This document shows, piece by piece, positions 36,674 to 44,635 of a DNA stretch of 64,000 nucleotides (the stretch's first letter is position 1; the number at the start of each line of letters is the position of its first letter). This DNA comes from Streptomyces sp. NRRL B-3428. Lineage in GTDB: Bacteria > Actinomycetota > Actinomycetes > Streptomycetales > Streptomycetaceae. Below the pieces are notes generated by a model, which was not told the DNA's origin, made no database searches, and saw only the letters and a list, made by a program, of their open reading frames with translations. Position numbers and translations under genes: made by a program. The DNA is taken from positions 310,001 to 374,000 of the forward strand of contig JOGW01000010.1 in NCBI GenBank assembly GCA_000721375.1, read 5' to 3'.

Positions 36674-36905
36674 GGCGGGGAGCACCTGGGAGTCGCGGAG
36701 CGGCGCTGCCCCCTGCCCACGTAAGGGGCACAAGGGCCCGGGACGGCGCCCCCACTCCGTATGGCACAATGGCTAGCTGTACTCGACAGCCGCACAGGAA
36801 CCCTCTCGCCTCCGGCTGACGCGTCCATCGGGCACCCCGAGTACCGCAACCCCACGTGGCATCTCGTTGTGCCCAACCACGCATAGACCAGGAGACACCA
36901 CTCCC

Positions 36906-37346
36906 GTGGCAGTCAAGATCAAGCTGAAGCGTCTCGGCAAGATTCGCCAGCCGCACTACCGCATCGTCGTCGCCGACTCCCGTACCCGCCGTGACGGCCG
37001 GGCCATCGAGGAGATCGGTCTGTACCACCCGACGTACAACCCGTCGCGCATCGAGGTCGACTCGGAGCGTGCCCAGTACTGGCTGTCCGTCGGCGCCCAG
37101 CCGACCGAGCCGGTCATGGCCATCCTGAAGCTCACCGGTGACTGGCAGAAGCACAAGGGCCTGCCGGCCCCGGCGCCGCTGCTGCAGCCGGCGACGAAGG
37201 AAGACAAGCGCGCCTCCTTCGACGCCTTCGCGAAGAGCATCGAGGGTGACGACGCCAAGGGCGAGGCCATCACGCCGAAGGCGAAGAAGGCCGACAAGAA
37301 GGCGGACGAGGCCCCGGCCGAGTCCACCGAGTCGACCGAGGCCTGA
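36906..37346 (+). CDS. rpsP: 30S ribosomal protein S16
   Basis: A 146-residue S16 starting [26 protein letters not shown], the invariant N-terminus. Residues 85-146 are an actinobacterial extension rich in Lys, Ala and Glu. GTG 36906 has AGGAGA upstream at 36891-36896. First gene of the rpsP-khpA-rimM-trmD-rplS translation cluster; khpA starts 2 bp after its stop. Confidence 0.97.
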   Translation: MAVKIKLKRLGKIRQPHYRIVVADSRTRRDGRAIEEIGLYHPTYNPSRIEVDSERAQYWLSVGAQPTEPVMAILKLTGDWQKHKGLPAPAPLLQPATKEDKRASFDAFAKSIEGDDAKGEAITPKAKKADKKADEAPAESTESTEA

Positions 37347-37348
37347 GC

Positions 37349-37588
37349 ATGCTCGAGGAGGCTCTCGAGCACCTCGTGAAGGGCATCGTCGACAACCCCG
37401 ACGACGTGCAGGTCGCTTCCAAGACCCTGCGCCGCGGTCGCGTTCTCGAGGTCCGGGTGCACCCCGACGACCTCGGTAAGGTGATCGGCCGTAACGGCCG
37501 CACCGCACGCGCTCTGCGGACCGTCGTGGGCGCCATCGGCGGCCGCGGTGTCCGCGTCGACCTCGTCGACGTGGACCAGGTTCGCTGA
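37349..37588 (+). CDS. khpA: KH-domain RNA-binding protein KhpA
   Basis: A 79-residue single KH domain with the GxxG loop as GRNG near residue 49 ([17 protein letters not shown]). KhpA proteins bind small RNAs and, in some Gram-positives, act with KhpB in cell-size control. It is in its invariant place between rpsP and rimM, 2 bp after the rpsP stop, with a CGAGG ribosome site only partly visible. Followed by a hairpin and a short tandem repeat. Confidence 0.93.
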   Translation: MLEEALEHLVKGIVDNPDDVQVASKTLRRGRVLEVRVHPDDLGKVIGRNGRTARALRTVVGAIGGRGVRVDLVDVDQVR

Positions 37589-37606
37589 ACCAAAAGCAGT
37601 ACCGGC

Positions 37607-37643
37607 ACGGGCCGGGGAGGGCTTACGGCCCACCCCGGCCCGT
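37607..37643 (+). terminator. Attenuator-like hairpin between khpA and rimM
   Basis: An 11-bp outer stem (37607-37617 with 37633-37643) plus an inner GGGC/GCCC stem. It lies inside an operon whose downstream genes have no other obvious promoter, so it may be an attenuator. Confidence 0.65.
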
Positions 37644-37646
37644 AGT

Positions 37647-37689
37647 CGTACGCAAGGCACAAAACAGGCGTACGCAAGGCACAAACAGG
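37647..37689 (+). repeat. 21/22-bp tandem duplication upstream of rimM
   Basis: CGTACGCAAGGCACAAA(A)CAGG occurs twice in tandem (37647-37668 and 37669-37689), differing by one A. The second copy supplies the AGG of the rimM ribosome site. Confidence 0.93.
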
Positions 37690-37697
37690 AGAGACCA

Positions 37698-38300
37698 GTG
37701 CAGCTCGTAGTCGGACGGATCGGCCGCGCCCACGGCATCAAGGGCGAGGTCACCGTAGAGGTGCGCACGGACGAGCCGGAACTCAGGCTCGGCACCGGCG
37801 CCGTACTGACCACGGACCCCGCCGCCACGGGCCCGCTGACCATCGCGGCGGGACGCGTGCACAGTGGCCGGCTCCTGCTGCGCTTCGAGGGCGTGGCCGA
37901 CCGCACCGGCGCCGAGGCCCTGCGCAACACCCTGCTCATCGCGGACGTCGACCCCGAGGAGCTCCCCGAGGCCGAGGACGAGTACTACGACCACCAGCTC
38001 ATGGACCTGGACGTGGTGCTCGCCGACGGCACCGAGGTCGGCCGGATCACCGAGATCTCGCATCTGGCCTCGCAGGACCTGTTCATCGTGGAGCGGCCCG
38101 ACGGGACCGAGGTCATGATCCCGTTCGTCGAGGAGATCGTCACCGAGATCGACCTGGAGGAGCAGCGGGCCGTCATCAACCCGCCGCCGGGACTCATCGA
38201 CGACCGCGCCGAGGTCGCTTCCTCCCGTGAGGCCGATGAGGCTGACGAAGCCGGCGGGACCGACGGGGCCGGCGAGACCGGCGAGGAGGCCGCGAAGTAA
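37698..38300 (+). CDS. rimM: Ribosome maturation factor RimM
   Basis: A 200-residue 30S assembly factor that binds S19 and aids 16S rRNA maturation. The N-terminal RimM domain begins [19 protein letters not shown], the PRC-barrel domain (about 95-170) contains [12 protein letters not shown] and [10 protein letters not shown]. The last 25 residues are an acidic Gly/Asp/Glu tail. GTG 37698 is preceded by AGGAGAG. The TAA stop overlaps the trmD start (TAATG). Confidence 0.96.
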   Translation: MQLVVGRIGRAHGIKGEVTVEVRTDEPELRLGTGAVLTTDPAATGPLTIAAGRVHSGRLLLRFEGVADRTGAEALRNTLLIADVDPEELPEAEDEYYDHQLMDLDVVLADGTEVGRITEISHLASQDLFIVERPDGTEVMIPFVEEIVTEIDLEEQRAVINPPPGLIDDRAEVASSREADEADEAGGTDGAGETGEEAAK

Positions 38301-39121
38301 TGCGGCTCGACGTCGTCACGATCTTCCCCGAGTACCTCGAACCCCTGAACGTCTCGCTCGTCGGCAAGGCCCGCGCCCGCGGCCAGCTGGACGTCCACGT
38401 CCGTGACCTGCGGAACTGGACCTACGACCGCCACAACACGGTCGACGACACCCCCTACGGCGGCGGCCCCGGCATGGTCATGAAGACCGAGCCCTGGGGC
38501 GACTGCCTCGACGAACTGCTCGCCGAGGGGTACGAGGCCGGCGTCGGCGCCCCCGCGCTCGTCGTGCCCACCCCCAGCGGCCGCCCCTTCACCCAGGAGC
38601 TCGCCGTCGAGCTCTCCGAGCGGCCCTGGCTGGTTTTCACGCCGGCGCGTTACGAGGGCATCGACCGGCGCGTGATGGACGAATACGCGACGCGGATGCC
38701 CGTGTACGAGGTGTCGATCGGCGATTACGTCCTGGCGGGCGGAGAAGCCGCGGTCCTGGTGATCACCGAGGCCGTGGCCCGGCTGCTGCCCGGCGTCCTC
38801 GGCAACGCGGAATCCCACCGCGACGACTCCTTCGCACCCGGCGCCATGGCCAATCTGCTCGAAGGCCCGGTCTACACGAAGCCCCCCGAGTGGCGTGGAC
38901 GCGGGATTCCGGACGTGCTGCTCAGCGGTCACCACGGCAAGATCGCGCGCTGGCGCAGGGACGAGGCTCTGCGGCGTACGACCGCCAACAGGCCTGATCT
39001 GATCGAGCGTTGCGACCCCGCCGTATTCGACAAGAAGGACCGGGAGATGCTCTCGATCCTCGGCTGGGCACCGGAGCCCGGCGGTCGATTTTGGCGTAAC
39101 AGCGAGGCCGTGGAAGAATAG
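38300..39121 (+). CDS. trmD: tRNA (guanine(37)-N(1))-methyltransferase
   Basis: A 273-residue SPOUT-family enzyme making m1G37, which prevents frameshifting. The N-terminus [15 protein letters not shown], the SAM-knot segment around YEVSIGDYVLAGGE and the catalytic ARYEGIDRRVMD are all present. A C-terminal extension reads REMLSILGWAPEPGGRFWR. Translationally coupled to rimM; the GAGGAGG in the rimM tail is a good ribosome site. rplS follows after 128 bp. Confidence 0.97.
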   Translation: MRLDVVTIFPEYLEPLNVSLVGKARARGQLDVHVRDLRNWTYDRHNTVDDTPYGGGPGMVMKTEPWGDCLDELLAEGYEAGVGAPALVVPTPSGRPFTQELAVELSERPWLVFTPARYEGIDRRVMDEYATRMPVYEVSIGDYVLAGGEAAVLVITEAVARLLPGVLGNAESHRDDSFAPGAMANLLEGPVYTKPPEWRGRGIPDVLLSGHHGKIARWRRDEALRRTTANRPDLIERCDPAVFDKKDREMLSILGWAPEPGGRFWRNSEAVEE

Positions 39122-39249
39122 GTCGCTGCTGTACGTCCAGCGTGCGCCCCTGCCACAGGGGGACATGACGCCCGTCCGGCGAAGCAGCTCCGAAATCATC
39201 TCTACATCGCCCGTCGATGGCCTGTGGCATCGGCGAAGAAAGCAGAATC

Positions 39250-39600
39250 ATGGCCAGCCTGCTCGACTCCGTAAACTCCGCCTCCCTGCGCACCGACGTC
39301 CCGGCCTTCCGCCCGGGTGACACCGTCAACGTCCACGTGCGAGTGATCGAGGGCAACCGCTCCCGTATCCAGCAGTTCAAGGGCATCGTCATCCGCCGCC
39401 AGGGCTCGGGCATCAGCGAGACCTTCACGGTCCGCAAGGTCTCGTTCTCCGTCGGCGTCGAGCGCACCTTCCCGGTGCACTCGCCGATCTTCGAGAAGAT
39501 CGAGCTCGTGACCCGCGGTGACGTCCGTCGCGCCAAGCTCTACTACCTGCGTGAGCTGCGCGGCAAGGCCGCGAAGATCAAGGAGAAGCGCGACAACTGA
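39250..39600 (+). CDS. rplS: 50S ribosomal protein L19
   Basis: A 116-residue L19 at the subunit interface. Diagnostic segments are [26 protein letters not shown] and [21 protein letters not shown] 39250 follows GAAGAAAG; the frame is open 11 codons further but the conserved N-terminus is MASLLDSVN. Last gene of the rpsP cluster; the first signal peptidase gene begins 78 bp later. Confidence 0.97.
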   Translation: MASLLDSVNSASLRTDVPAFRPGDTVNVHVRVIEGNRSRIQQFKGIVIRRQGSGISETFTVRKVSFSVGVERTFPVHSPIFEKIELVTRGDVRRAKLYYLRELRGKAAKIKEKRDN

Positions 39601-39678
39601 TCGCGTGTACGGGCCCTCGGGCCTGTACGGATCCTCGGATCCAGCGTCCACAAGAGGGCCGGATAAGCTCTGGCCCCG

Positions 39679-40389
39679 ATGGACACCGAAGCACGAAGCA
39701 CGGAGCGCGACCGCTCATCCGATCCCAGTGGGGAGCCGGATGAGGGGTCGCGCTCCGCGCGTTTCAGGGCCTCGGATCTCCTCCCCTCCGAGTTCCTGAG
39801 CACGGGTGCGCGCCGCTTCTCCGCCGCGCTCGTGCTGGTCGTCCTGGCACTGCTCCTGGTCAGCCGCTTCGTGATGCAGCCGTTCCTGATCCCCAGCGGT
39901 TCGATGGAGCCCACGCTCCATGTGGGCGACCGCGTTCTCGTCAACAAACTCGCGTACCGTTTCGGGTCCGAGCCCGCCCGCGGGGATGTCGTCGTCTTCG
40001 ACGGCAGCGGGTACTTCGGGAACTCCGACTACGTCAAACGCGTCGTGGGAGTGGGCGGTGACCACATCACGTGCTGCGGCGAGAAGGGGAGGATCGAGGT
40101 GAACGGCGAACCGGTCGACGAGACGTACGTAAAGGCAGGCGACGCCCCCTCGAGCGTGCCCTTCGACGTGGTCGTGCCCGAGGGCACTCTCTTCCTGCTC
40201 GGTGACCACCGCAGCGACTCCAGCGACTCCCGTGACCACTTCGGATCACCCGGCGGCGGTTTCCTGCCCGTCGAGCAGGTCATCGGGCGCGTGGAGTGGA
40301 TCGGCTGGCCGGTGGGGAGCTGGGCCGACATCCATCACGACGCCGATACGTTCGACCGGGTGCCGCAGGGGTCGGCTCCGCATGGGTAG
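39679..40389 (+). CDS. sipW: Type I signal peptidase SipW
   Basis: A 236-residue S26 leader peptidase. One N-terminal transmembrane helix at about 47-63; catalytic S75 in IPSGSMEPT and general base K120 in DYVKRVVGVGGD; box E GDHRSDSSDSR near 175. There is no C-terminal membrane anchor, which separates it from the three paralogues downstream. First of four tandem signal peptidase genes; in S. lividans sipW-sipX-sipY form one operon. Its stop overlaps the sipX start by 8 nt. Naming follows gene order. Confidence 0.93.
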   Translation: MDTEARSTERDRSSDPSGEPDEGSRSARFRASDLLPSEFLSTGARRFSAALVLVVLALLLVSRFVMQPFLIPSGSMEPTLHVGDRVLVNKLAYRFGSEPARGDVVVFDGSGYFGNSDYVKRVVGVGGDHITCCGEKGRIEVNGEPVDETYVKAGDAPSSVPFDVVVPEGTLFLLGDHRSDSSDSRDHFGSPGGGFLPVEQVIGRVEWIGWPVGSWADIHHDADTFDRVPQGSAPHG

Positions 40390-41410
40390 CCGTGGCAAGC
40401 CCCGCGCCCATCACCGGTCCGACACCAGGCTGCCCACCGGCACGCGTCCGACCAGCGGTCCGGTGCTGCCCGGGCGCGCCGACCGCCGCAAGCTCGCCAG
40501 GAGGGTCAAGCGCCGTCGCAGGCGCTCGGCGATCAAGGAGATACCCCTCCTCATAGGTGTGGCCCTGCTGATCGCGCTGGTGCTCAAGACCTTCCTCGTA
40601 CAGGCCTTCGTGATCCCGTCCGGCTCGATGGAGCAGACGATCAAGGTCGGCGACCGTGTGATCGTCGACAAGCTCACGCCCTGGTTCGGCTCGAAGCCGC
40701 AGCGCGGCGATGTCGTGGTGTTCAAGGACCCAGGCGGCTGGCTGCCCCCGGAAGAGGCGGACCGAGGGGACGACCCGGTGGTCGTCAAGCAGATCAAACA
40801 GGGCCTCACCTTCATCGGTCTGCTGCCCTCGGACGACGAGCAGGACCTGATCAAGCGGGTCGTCGGTGTGGGCGGCGACCGCGTCAAGTGCTGCGACAAG
40901 GACGGCCGCGTCACCGTCAACGGTGTGGCGATCGACGAGCCGTATCTCAATCCCGGCGACAAGCCCTCGGTGGACCCCTTCGATGTGAAGGTCCCCGAAG
41001 GACGGCTTTTCGTCCTGGGCGACCACCGATCCGATTCGGCCGATTCGCGCTTTCACATCGACGAGGGCAAGGGCGGCACGATCTCCGAGGACGGAGTCGT
41101 GGGCCGGGCCGTGGTGATCGCCTGGCCGGTGGGCAACTGGCGAGGCCTCGAGGAGCGCGGCACGTACGCCTCCGTCCCCGATCCCGCGAGCGCGCGTGGC
41201 GGGTCGTCATCGGCCACAGGCCAGTCGCATAGGGTGGCCCGGGACGATTTCAGCGCGGCGGTCCTGCCGCCGACCCCTGCGGAACTCCCGCTCGTTATGG
41301 GAGTGGTAGGCCTTCGTCTTGCATGGCGCAGGCAGCGGTACGGAACGAGGAGTGGATGTGGGGGATTTGGCCGTCGGCGCACGATCCGGACACGACGAAC
41401 CCGAGGATGA
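40382..41410 (+). CDS. sipX: Type I signal peptidase SipX
   Basis: A 342-residue paralogue with a basic N-terminal tail (RRVKRRRRR), a transmembrane helix at about 54-73, catalytic S82 (IPSGSMEQT) and K158 (DLIKRVVGVGGD). A second hydrophobic stretch at about 290-310 (AELPLVMGVVGLRLAW) may anchor the C-terminus. The last 53 nt overlap the start of sipY in another frame, giving an Arg/Gly-rich tail of unusual composition. ATG 40382 lies inside the sipW end. Confidence 0.9.
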   Translation: MGSRGKPRAHHRSDTRLPTGTRPTSGPVLPGRADRRKLARRVKRRRRRSAIKEIPLLIGVALLIALVLKTFLVQAFVIPSGSMEQTIKVGDRVIVDKLTPWFGSKPQRGDVVVFKDPGGWLPPEEADRGDDPVVVKQIKQGLTFIGLLPSDDEQDLIKRVVGVGGDRVKCCDKDGRVTVNGVAIDEPYLNPGDKPSVDPFDVKVPEGRLFVLGDHRSDSADSRFHIDEGKGGTISEDGVVGRAVVIAWPVGNWRGLEERGTYASVPDPASARGGSSSATGQSHRVARDDFSAAVLPPTPAELPLVMGVVGLRLAWRRQRYGTRSGCGGFGRRRTIRTRRTRG

Positions 41411-42293
41411 ACGCGAAGTGATCAGCGGCAGTGGTCCGGCCGGCTCCGATGACGCCCAAGACCCCGAGTCCGAGCGTGCGGCTGGGGATGCCGAGGACGC
41501 CGAGCAGTCCGGTGAACCTGAGCCGGACGCATCCGGTGAGAAGAAGCAGCGCTCCTTCTGGAAGGAGCTGCCGCTGCTCATCGGTATCGCGCTGCTGCTC
41601 GCGCTGCTGATCAAGACCTTCCTGGTGCAGGCGTTCTCGATTCCTTCGGACTCGATGCAGAACACGCTGCAGCAGGGTGACCGCGTCCTGGTCGACAAGC
41701 TCACGCCGTGGTTCGGGTCCGAGCCCGAGCGCGGCGAAGTCGTCGTCTTCCACGACCCGGGCAACTGGCTGCAGGGCGAGCCGACGCCGAACCCCAACGC
41801 GATCCAGAAGGCCCTCAGCTTCATCGGTCTGATGCCGTCCGCCGAGGAGAAGGACCTGATCAAGCGGGTCATCGGCGTGGGCGGCGACACCGTGGAGTGC
41901 AAGGGCACGGGCCCGCTCCTGGTCAACGGCAAGACGCTCAACGAGCCGTATGTCTTCCCGGGCAACACCGCCTGCTCCGACGACCCCGAGGGCGGTCAGT
42001 TCAAGGTCAAGGTGCCGGACGGCAAGCTCTGGGTGATGGGCGACCACCGGCAGAACTCGATGGACTCCCGCTACCACCAGGACGACCCGGGCGGCGGCTT
42101 CGTCCCGGTCGACAATGTCGTGGGCCGCGCGTTCGTCATCGCCTGGCCGCCCACCCGCTGGGCCACGCTGCCGGTGCCGGACACCTTCGACCAGCCCGGT
42201 CTTGCGGCCGCCATGTCGGCGACGCCGGGAGCGCTGGGTCTCGCCGGTGCGGTGCCGTTCGTCCTGTGGCGTCGGCGCCAGTCCCGTGTCTGA
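41358..42293 (+). CDS. sipY: Type I signal peptidase SipY
   Basis: A 311-residue paralogue with an acidic, probably disordered N-terminus (1-60), TM1 at about 71-90, catalytic S99 (IPSDSMQNT) and K169 (DLIKRVIGVGGD), and a C-terminal hydrophobic segment (LGLAGAVPFVLW) that would cross the membrane. GTG 41358 was chosen because GAGGAG ends 5 nt upstream; GTG 41352 is also possible. Overlaps sipX by 53 nt, so the genes are translationally linked. Followed by a 187-bp gap before sipZ. Confidence 0.9.
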   Translation: MGDLAVGARSGHDEPEDEREVISGSGPAGSDDAQDPESERAAGDAEDAEQSGEPEPDASGEKKQRSFWKELPLLIGIALLLALLIKTFLVQAFSIPSDSMQNTLQQGDRVLVDKLTPWFGSEPERGEVVVFHDPGNWLQGEPTPNPNAIQKALSFIGLMPSAEEKDLIKRVIGVGGDTVECKGTGPLLVNGKTLNEPYVFPGNTACSDDPEGGQFKVKVPDGKLWVMGDHRQNSMDSRYHQDDPGGGFVPVDNVVGRAFVIAWPPTRWATLPVPDTFDQPGLAAAMSATPGALGLAGAVPFVLWRRRQSRV

Positions 42294-42352
42294 TCTGTAG
42301 AGAGATCCTCAGCAGGACATGTAGAGGTTCGTTCAGGGGTCCCGGGCGAGGC

Positions 42353-42381
42353 TTTCTGGGGACGGTACTGCCGGGTAGGGT
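42353..42381 (+). promoter_or_regulatory. Possible sipZ promoter
   Basis: TTTCTG (42353-42358), 17-nt spacer, TAGGGT (42376-42381), close to the HrdB -10 consensus. A small hairpin (42394-42410) follows. sipZ is known in S. lividans to begin a separate transcript, which fits. Confidence 0.35.
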
Positions 42382-42480
42382 GCCGTCCCAGATCGCCGAT
42401 CTTTTCGGCGTTCCTTCCGGTGTACGAGGCTGAGCGCGTGCGCCCGTGAAGTGGACTCTCCGAGGTGGGGACGGGCTGGG

Positions 42481-43236
42481 ATGAGCAGAGCACGTGGCGT
42501 CGGCCAGGGCGGGAGCCGGCTGGGCAGCACGCTGTCGGGCGTAGCGGTGGCGCTCGGGTGCGTGCTGTTCCTCGGCGGGTTCGTCTGGGGCGCGCTCCTC
42601 TACCAGCCGTACACCGTGCCCACCAACTCCATGTCGCCGACCATCGCGGCCGGCGAGCGGGTGCTCGCTCAGCGGATCGACGGCGACGAGGTGAAGCGCG
42701 GCGACGTCGTGGTCTTCACGGAGAAGGCCTGGGGCGATATGCCCATGGTCAAGCGGGTCGTCGCGGTCGGCGGCGACAAGATCGCCTGCTGTGATGCCAA
42801 GGGACGGATGACCGTCAACGGCAAGCCGGTTGAGGAACCGTATCTGCCGACCAGTGCCCGGGACGCGGGCACAGACTTCCCGCCGACGACCGTGCCGAAG
42901 GGCCGGATCTTCCTGCTCGGCGACGACCGCGCCATCTCGCTCGACTCCAGTGCCCATCTCGACGACGCGCTCAGTGGCTCGGTGCCGCTGTCCGGGGTCG
43001 ACGCACGGGTCGAGGCCGTCGCCTGGCCCATGGACGGACTGCTGCCCGAGCCCAGCGGGTTCAAGGGCCTGCCCGGCGGGATCTCCGAGCCGGGGCCGCT
43101 GCGGCTGATCCTCACGGCGGTGGTCGTCGGTGCGGTGCTGGTCCTCGGCGGTGCGGCGTACGGGCCGGTCGCGAAGCTCGTCGGCAGGCGTGGCCGGCGG
43201 CCGGCTGAGCGCAGGGAGCCCGCGGGTGTCCGCTGA
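42481..43236 (+). CDS. sipZ: Type I signal peptidase SipZ
   Basis: A 251-residue paralogue. TM1 at about 18-41, catalytic S50 in VPTNSMSPT, K91 in MVKRVVAVGGD, box E GDDRAISLDSS near 155 and a C-terminal helix at about 213-232, giving two anchors. The active-site surroundings differ more from SipW-Y than those do from each other, suggesting a different substrate preference. ATG 42481 was chosen. Its stop overlaps the Nudix gene by 11 nt. Confidence 0.92.
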   Translation: MSRARGVGQGGSRLGSTLSGVAVALGCVLFLGGFVWGALLYQPYTVPTNSMSPTIAAGERVLAQRIDGDEVKRGDVVVFTEKAWGDMPMVKRVVAVGGDKIACCDAKGRMTVNGKPVEEPYLPTSARDAGTDFPPTTVPKGRIFLLGDDRAISLDSSAHLDDALSGSVPLSGVDARVEAVAWPMDGLLPEPSGFKGLPGGISEPGPLRLILTAVVVGAVLVLGGAAYGPVAKLVGRRGRRPAERREPAGVR

Positions 43237-43750
43237 GGGGCCGCAGGCCGGTTTGAGGCGGGTCGCGCGCGTCGTGCTGCTGGATCCGCAGGACCGGATT
43301 CTGCTGCTGCACGGGCATGAGCCGGACGATCTTGAGGACGACTGGTGGTTCACGCCCGGCGGCGGTCTCGAAGGCGCGGAGACCCGCGAGGAGGCCGCGC
43401 TGCGGGAGCTGGCGGAGGAGACGGGGATCACCGACGTCGAGCTCGGACCCGTGCTCTGGAAGCGGGTGTGTTCCTTCCCGTTCGCGGGACGGCGCTGGGA
43501 CCAGGACGAGTGGTACTTCCTGGCACGTACGACGCAGAAAGCCGCGGCCGAAGTGGAGACGGTGGCCGCTATGCCCGGTCTGACCGAACTGGAGCGGCAA
43601 AGCGTTGCGGGATTGCGGTGGTGGACCTGCGGGGAACTCTCATCCGCACATGAGACGGTGTACCCGACCAAGCTCGCCGGGCTGCTGAGCGCACTGCTCG
43701 ACGAGGGTCCCCCGAGCGCTCCCGTGGTCCTCGATACGGAAATCGTCTAG
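43226..43750 (+). CDS. Nudix hydrolase
   Basis: A 174-residue Nudix enzyme hydrolysing a nucleoside diphosphate linked to some moiety. The Nudix box GGGLEGAETREEAALRELAEETG lies at about 46-67 with the REL-EE core intact. Substrate not evident; it is not MutT-like outside the box. GTG 43226 has GGGAG 8 nt upstream and overlaps the sipZ stop, so it is co-translated with sipZ, as reported for the sipZ operon in S. lividans. Confidence 0.88.
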   Translation: MSAEGPQAGLRRVARVVLLDPQDRILLLHGHEPDDLEDDWWFTPGGGLEGAETREEAALRELAEETGITDVELGPVLWKRVCSFPFAGRRWDQDEWYFLARTTQKAAAEVETVAAMPGLTELERQSVAGLRWWTCGELSSAHETVYPTKLAGLLSALLDEGPPSAPVVLDTEIV

Positions 43751-43805
43751 AGGCGGGCGGGGCTGGCGCACAATAAGGGGACGCACGGCTGAAGGGGAAC
43801 ATGCC

Positions 43806-44114
43806 ATGAGCGCCGAGGACCTCGAGAAGTACGAGACCGAGATGGAGCTGAAGCTCTACCGGGAGTACCGCGATGTCGTCGGTCTGTTCAAATATGTGAT
43901 CGAGACCGAACGGCGCTTCTACCTCACCAACGACTACGAGATGCAGGTGCACTCGGTCCAGGGTGAGGTCTTTTTCGAGGTGTCCATGGCGGACGCCTGG
44001 GTGTGGGACATGTACCGGCCCGCTCGCTTCGTGAAGCAGGTGCGGGTCCTCACCTTCAAGGACGTGAACATCGAGGAGCTCAACAAGAGCGATCTCGAAC
44101 TGCCGGGGGGCTGA
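43806..44114 (+). CDS. DUF2469 family protein
   Basis: A 102-residue acidic protein strictly conserved in actinobacteria, always near yraN/comM. It starts MSAEDLEKYETEMELKLYREYRDVV; residues 45-85 alternate hydrophobic and aromatic residues (FFEVSMADAWVWDMYRPARFV), suggesting a small alpha-beta fold. No known function. Ribosome site GAAGGGG. The gap to yraN is 140 bp. Confidence 0.9.
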   Translation: MSAEDLEKYETEMELKLYREYRDVVGLFKYVIETERRFYLTNDYEMQVHSVQGEVFFEVSMADAWVWDMYRPARFVKQVRVLTFKDVNIEELNKSDLELPGG

Positions 44115-44254
44115 GCCTGGTGGGCCTGCTGGGCCCGCCCGCTCTTGGTGGCCGCACTTTCGGGTGAGTGAGTTTTCCACAGCCCGGCAGTTGTCCACCA
44201 AGATCAACAACTCTCGTGGAACTGCGTCACCTTCGACCTCGGAGGTGATGCCCC

Positions 44255-44635
44255 ATGAGCGCACGCAGTGCACTGGGCAAGTACGGAGAGAACCTGGCGG
44301 CACGGCGGCTGACCGACGCCGGCCTCAATATTCTGGCGCGCAACTGGCGGGCGGGGCGCGGCGGTGAGGCCGACATCGTCGCGATGGACCGCGACGCCCT
44401 GGTCATCTGCGAGGTCAAGACCCGAAGAGCCGGACCACCGGGCTCGGGCGGGCCCTTTCAGCACCCCATGGAAGCCATCACGCCTGCCAAGGCGGAGCGG
44501 CTGCGCGCGCTGGCGGAGAACTGGGTGCGCCGCCACGGCGGACCGCCGCCGGGTGGCGTGCGGATCGATCTCGTGGGCGTCGTGCTGCCGCCTCGCGGTG
44601 CACCAGTGGTCGAGCATGTGCGGGGGGTGGCCTGA
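44255..44635 (+). CDS. YraN (UPF0102) family nuclease-like protein
   Basis: A 126-residue protein with the PD-(D/E)xK nuclease-like core: [12 protein letters not shown] at 8-19, GEADIVAMD near 37-45 and CEVKTR near 51-56. The family is conserved next to comM and dprA, hinting at DNA uptake or recombination, but its activity has not been established. Its TGA overlaps the comM start. Confidence 0.9.
   Translation: MSARSALGKYGENLAARRLTDAGLNILARNWRAGRGGEADIVAMDRDALVICEVKTRRAGPPGSGGPFQHPMEAITPAKAERLRALAENWVRRHGGPPPGGVRIDLVGVVLPPRGAPVVEHVRGVA

Noticed and set aside
36740..36785. Promoter boxes upstream of rpsP (CACAAT, TAGCTG)
   Set aside because: Neither has a convincing -35 at a proper distance, so I do not claim a promoter.
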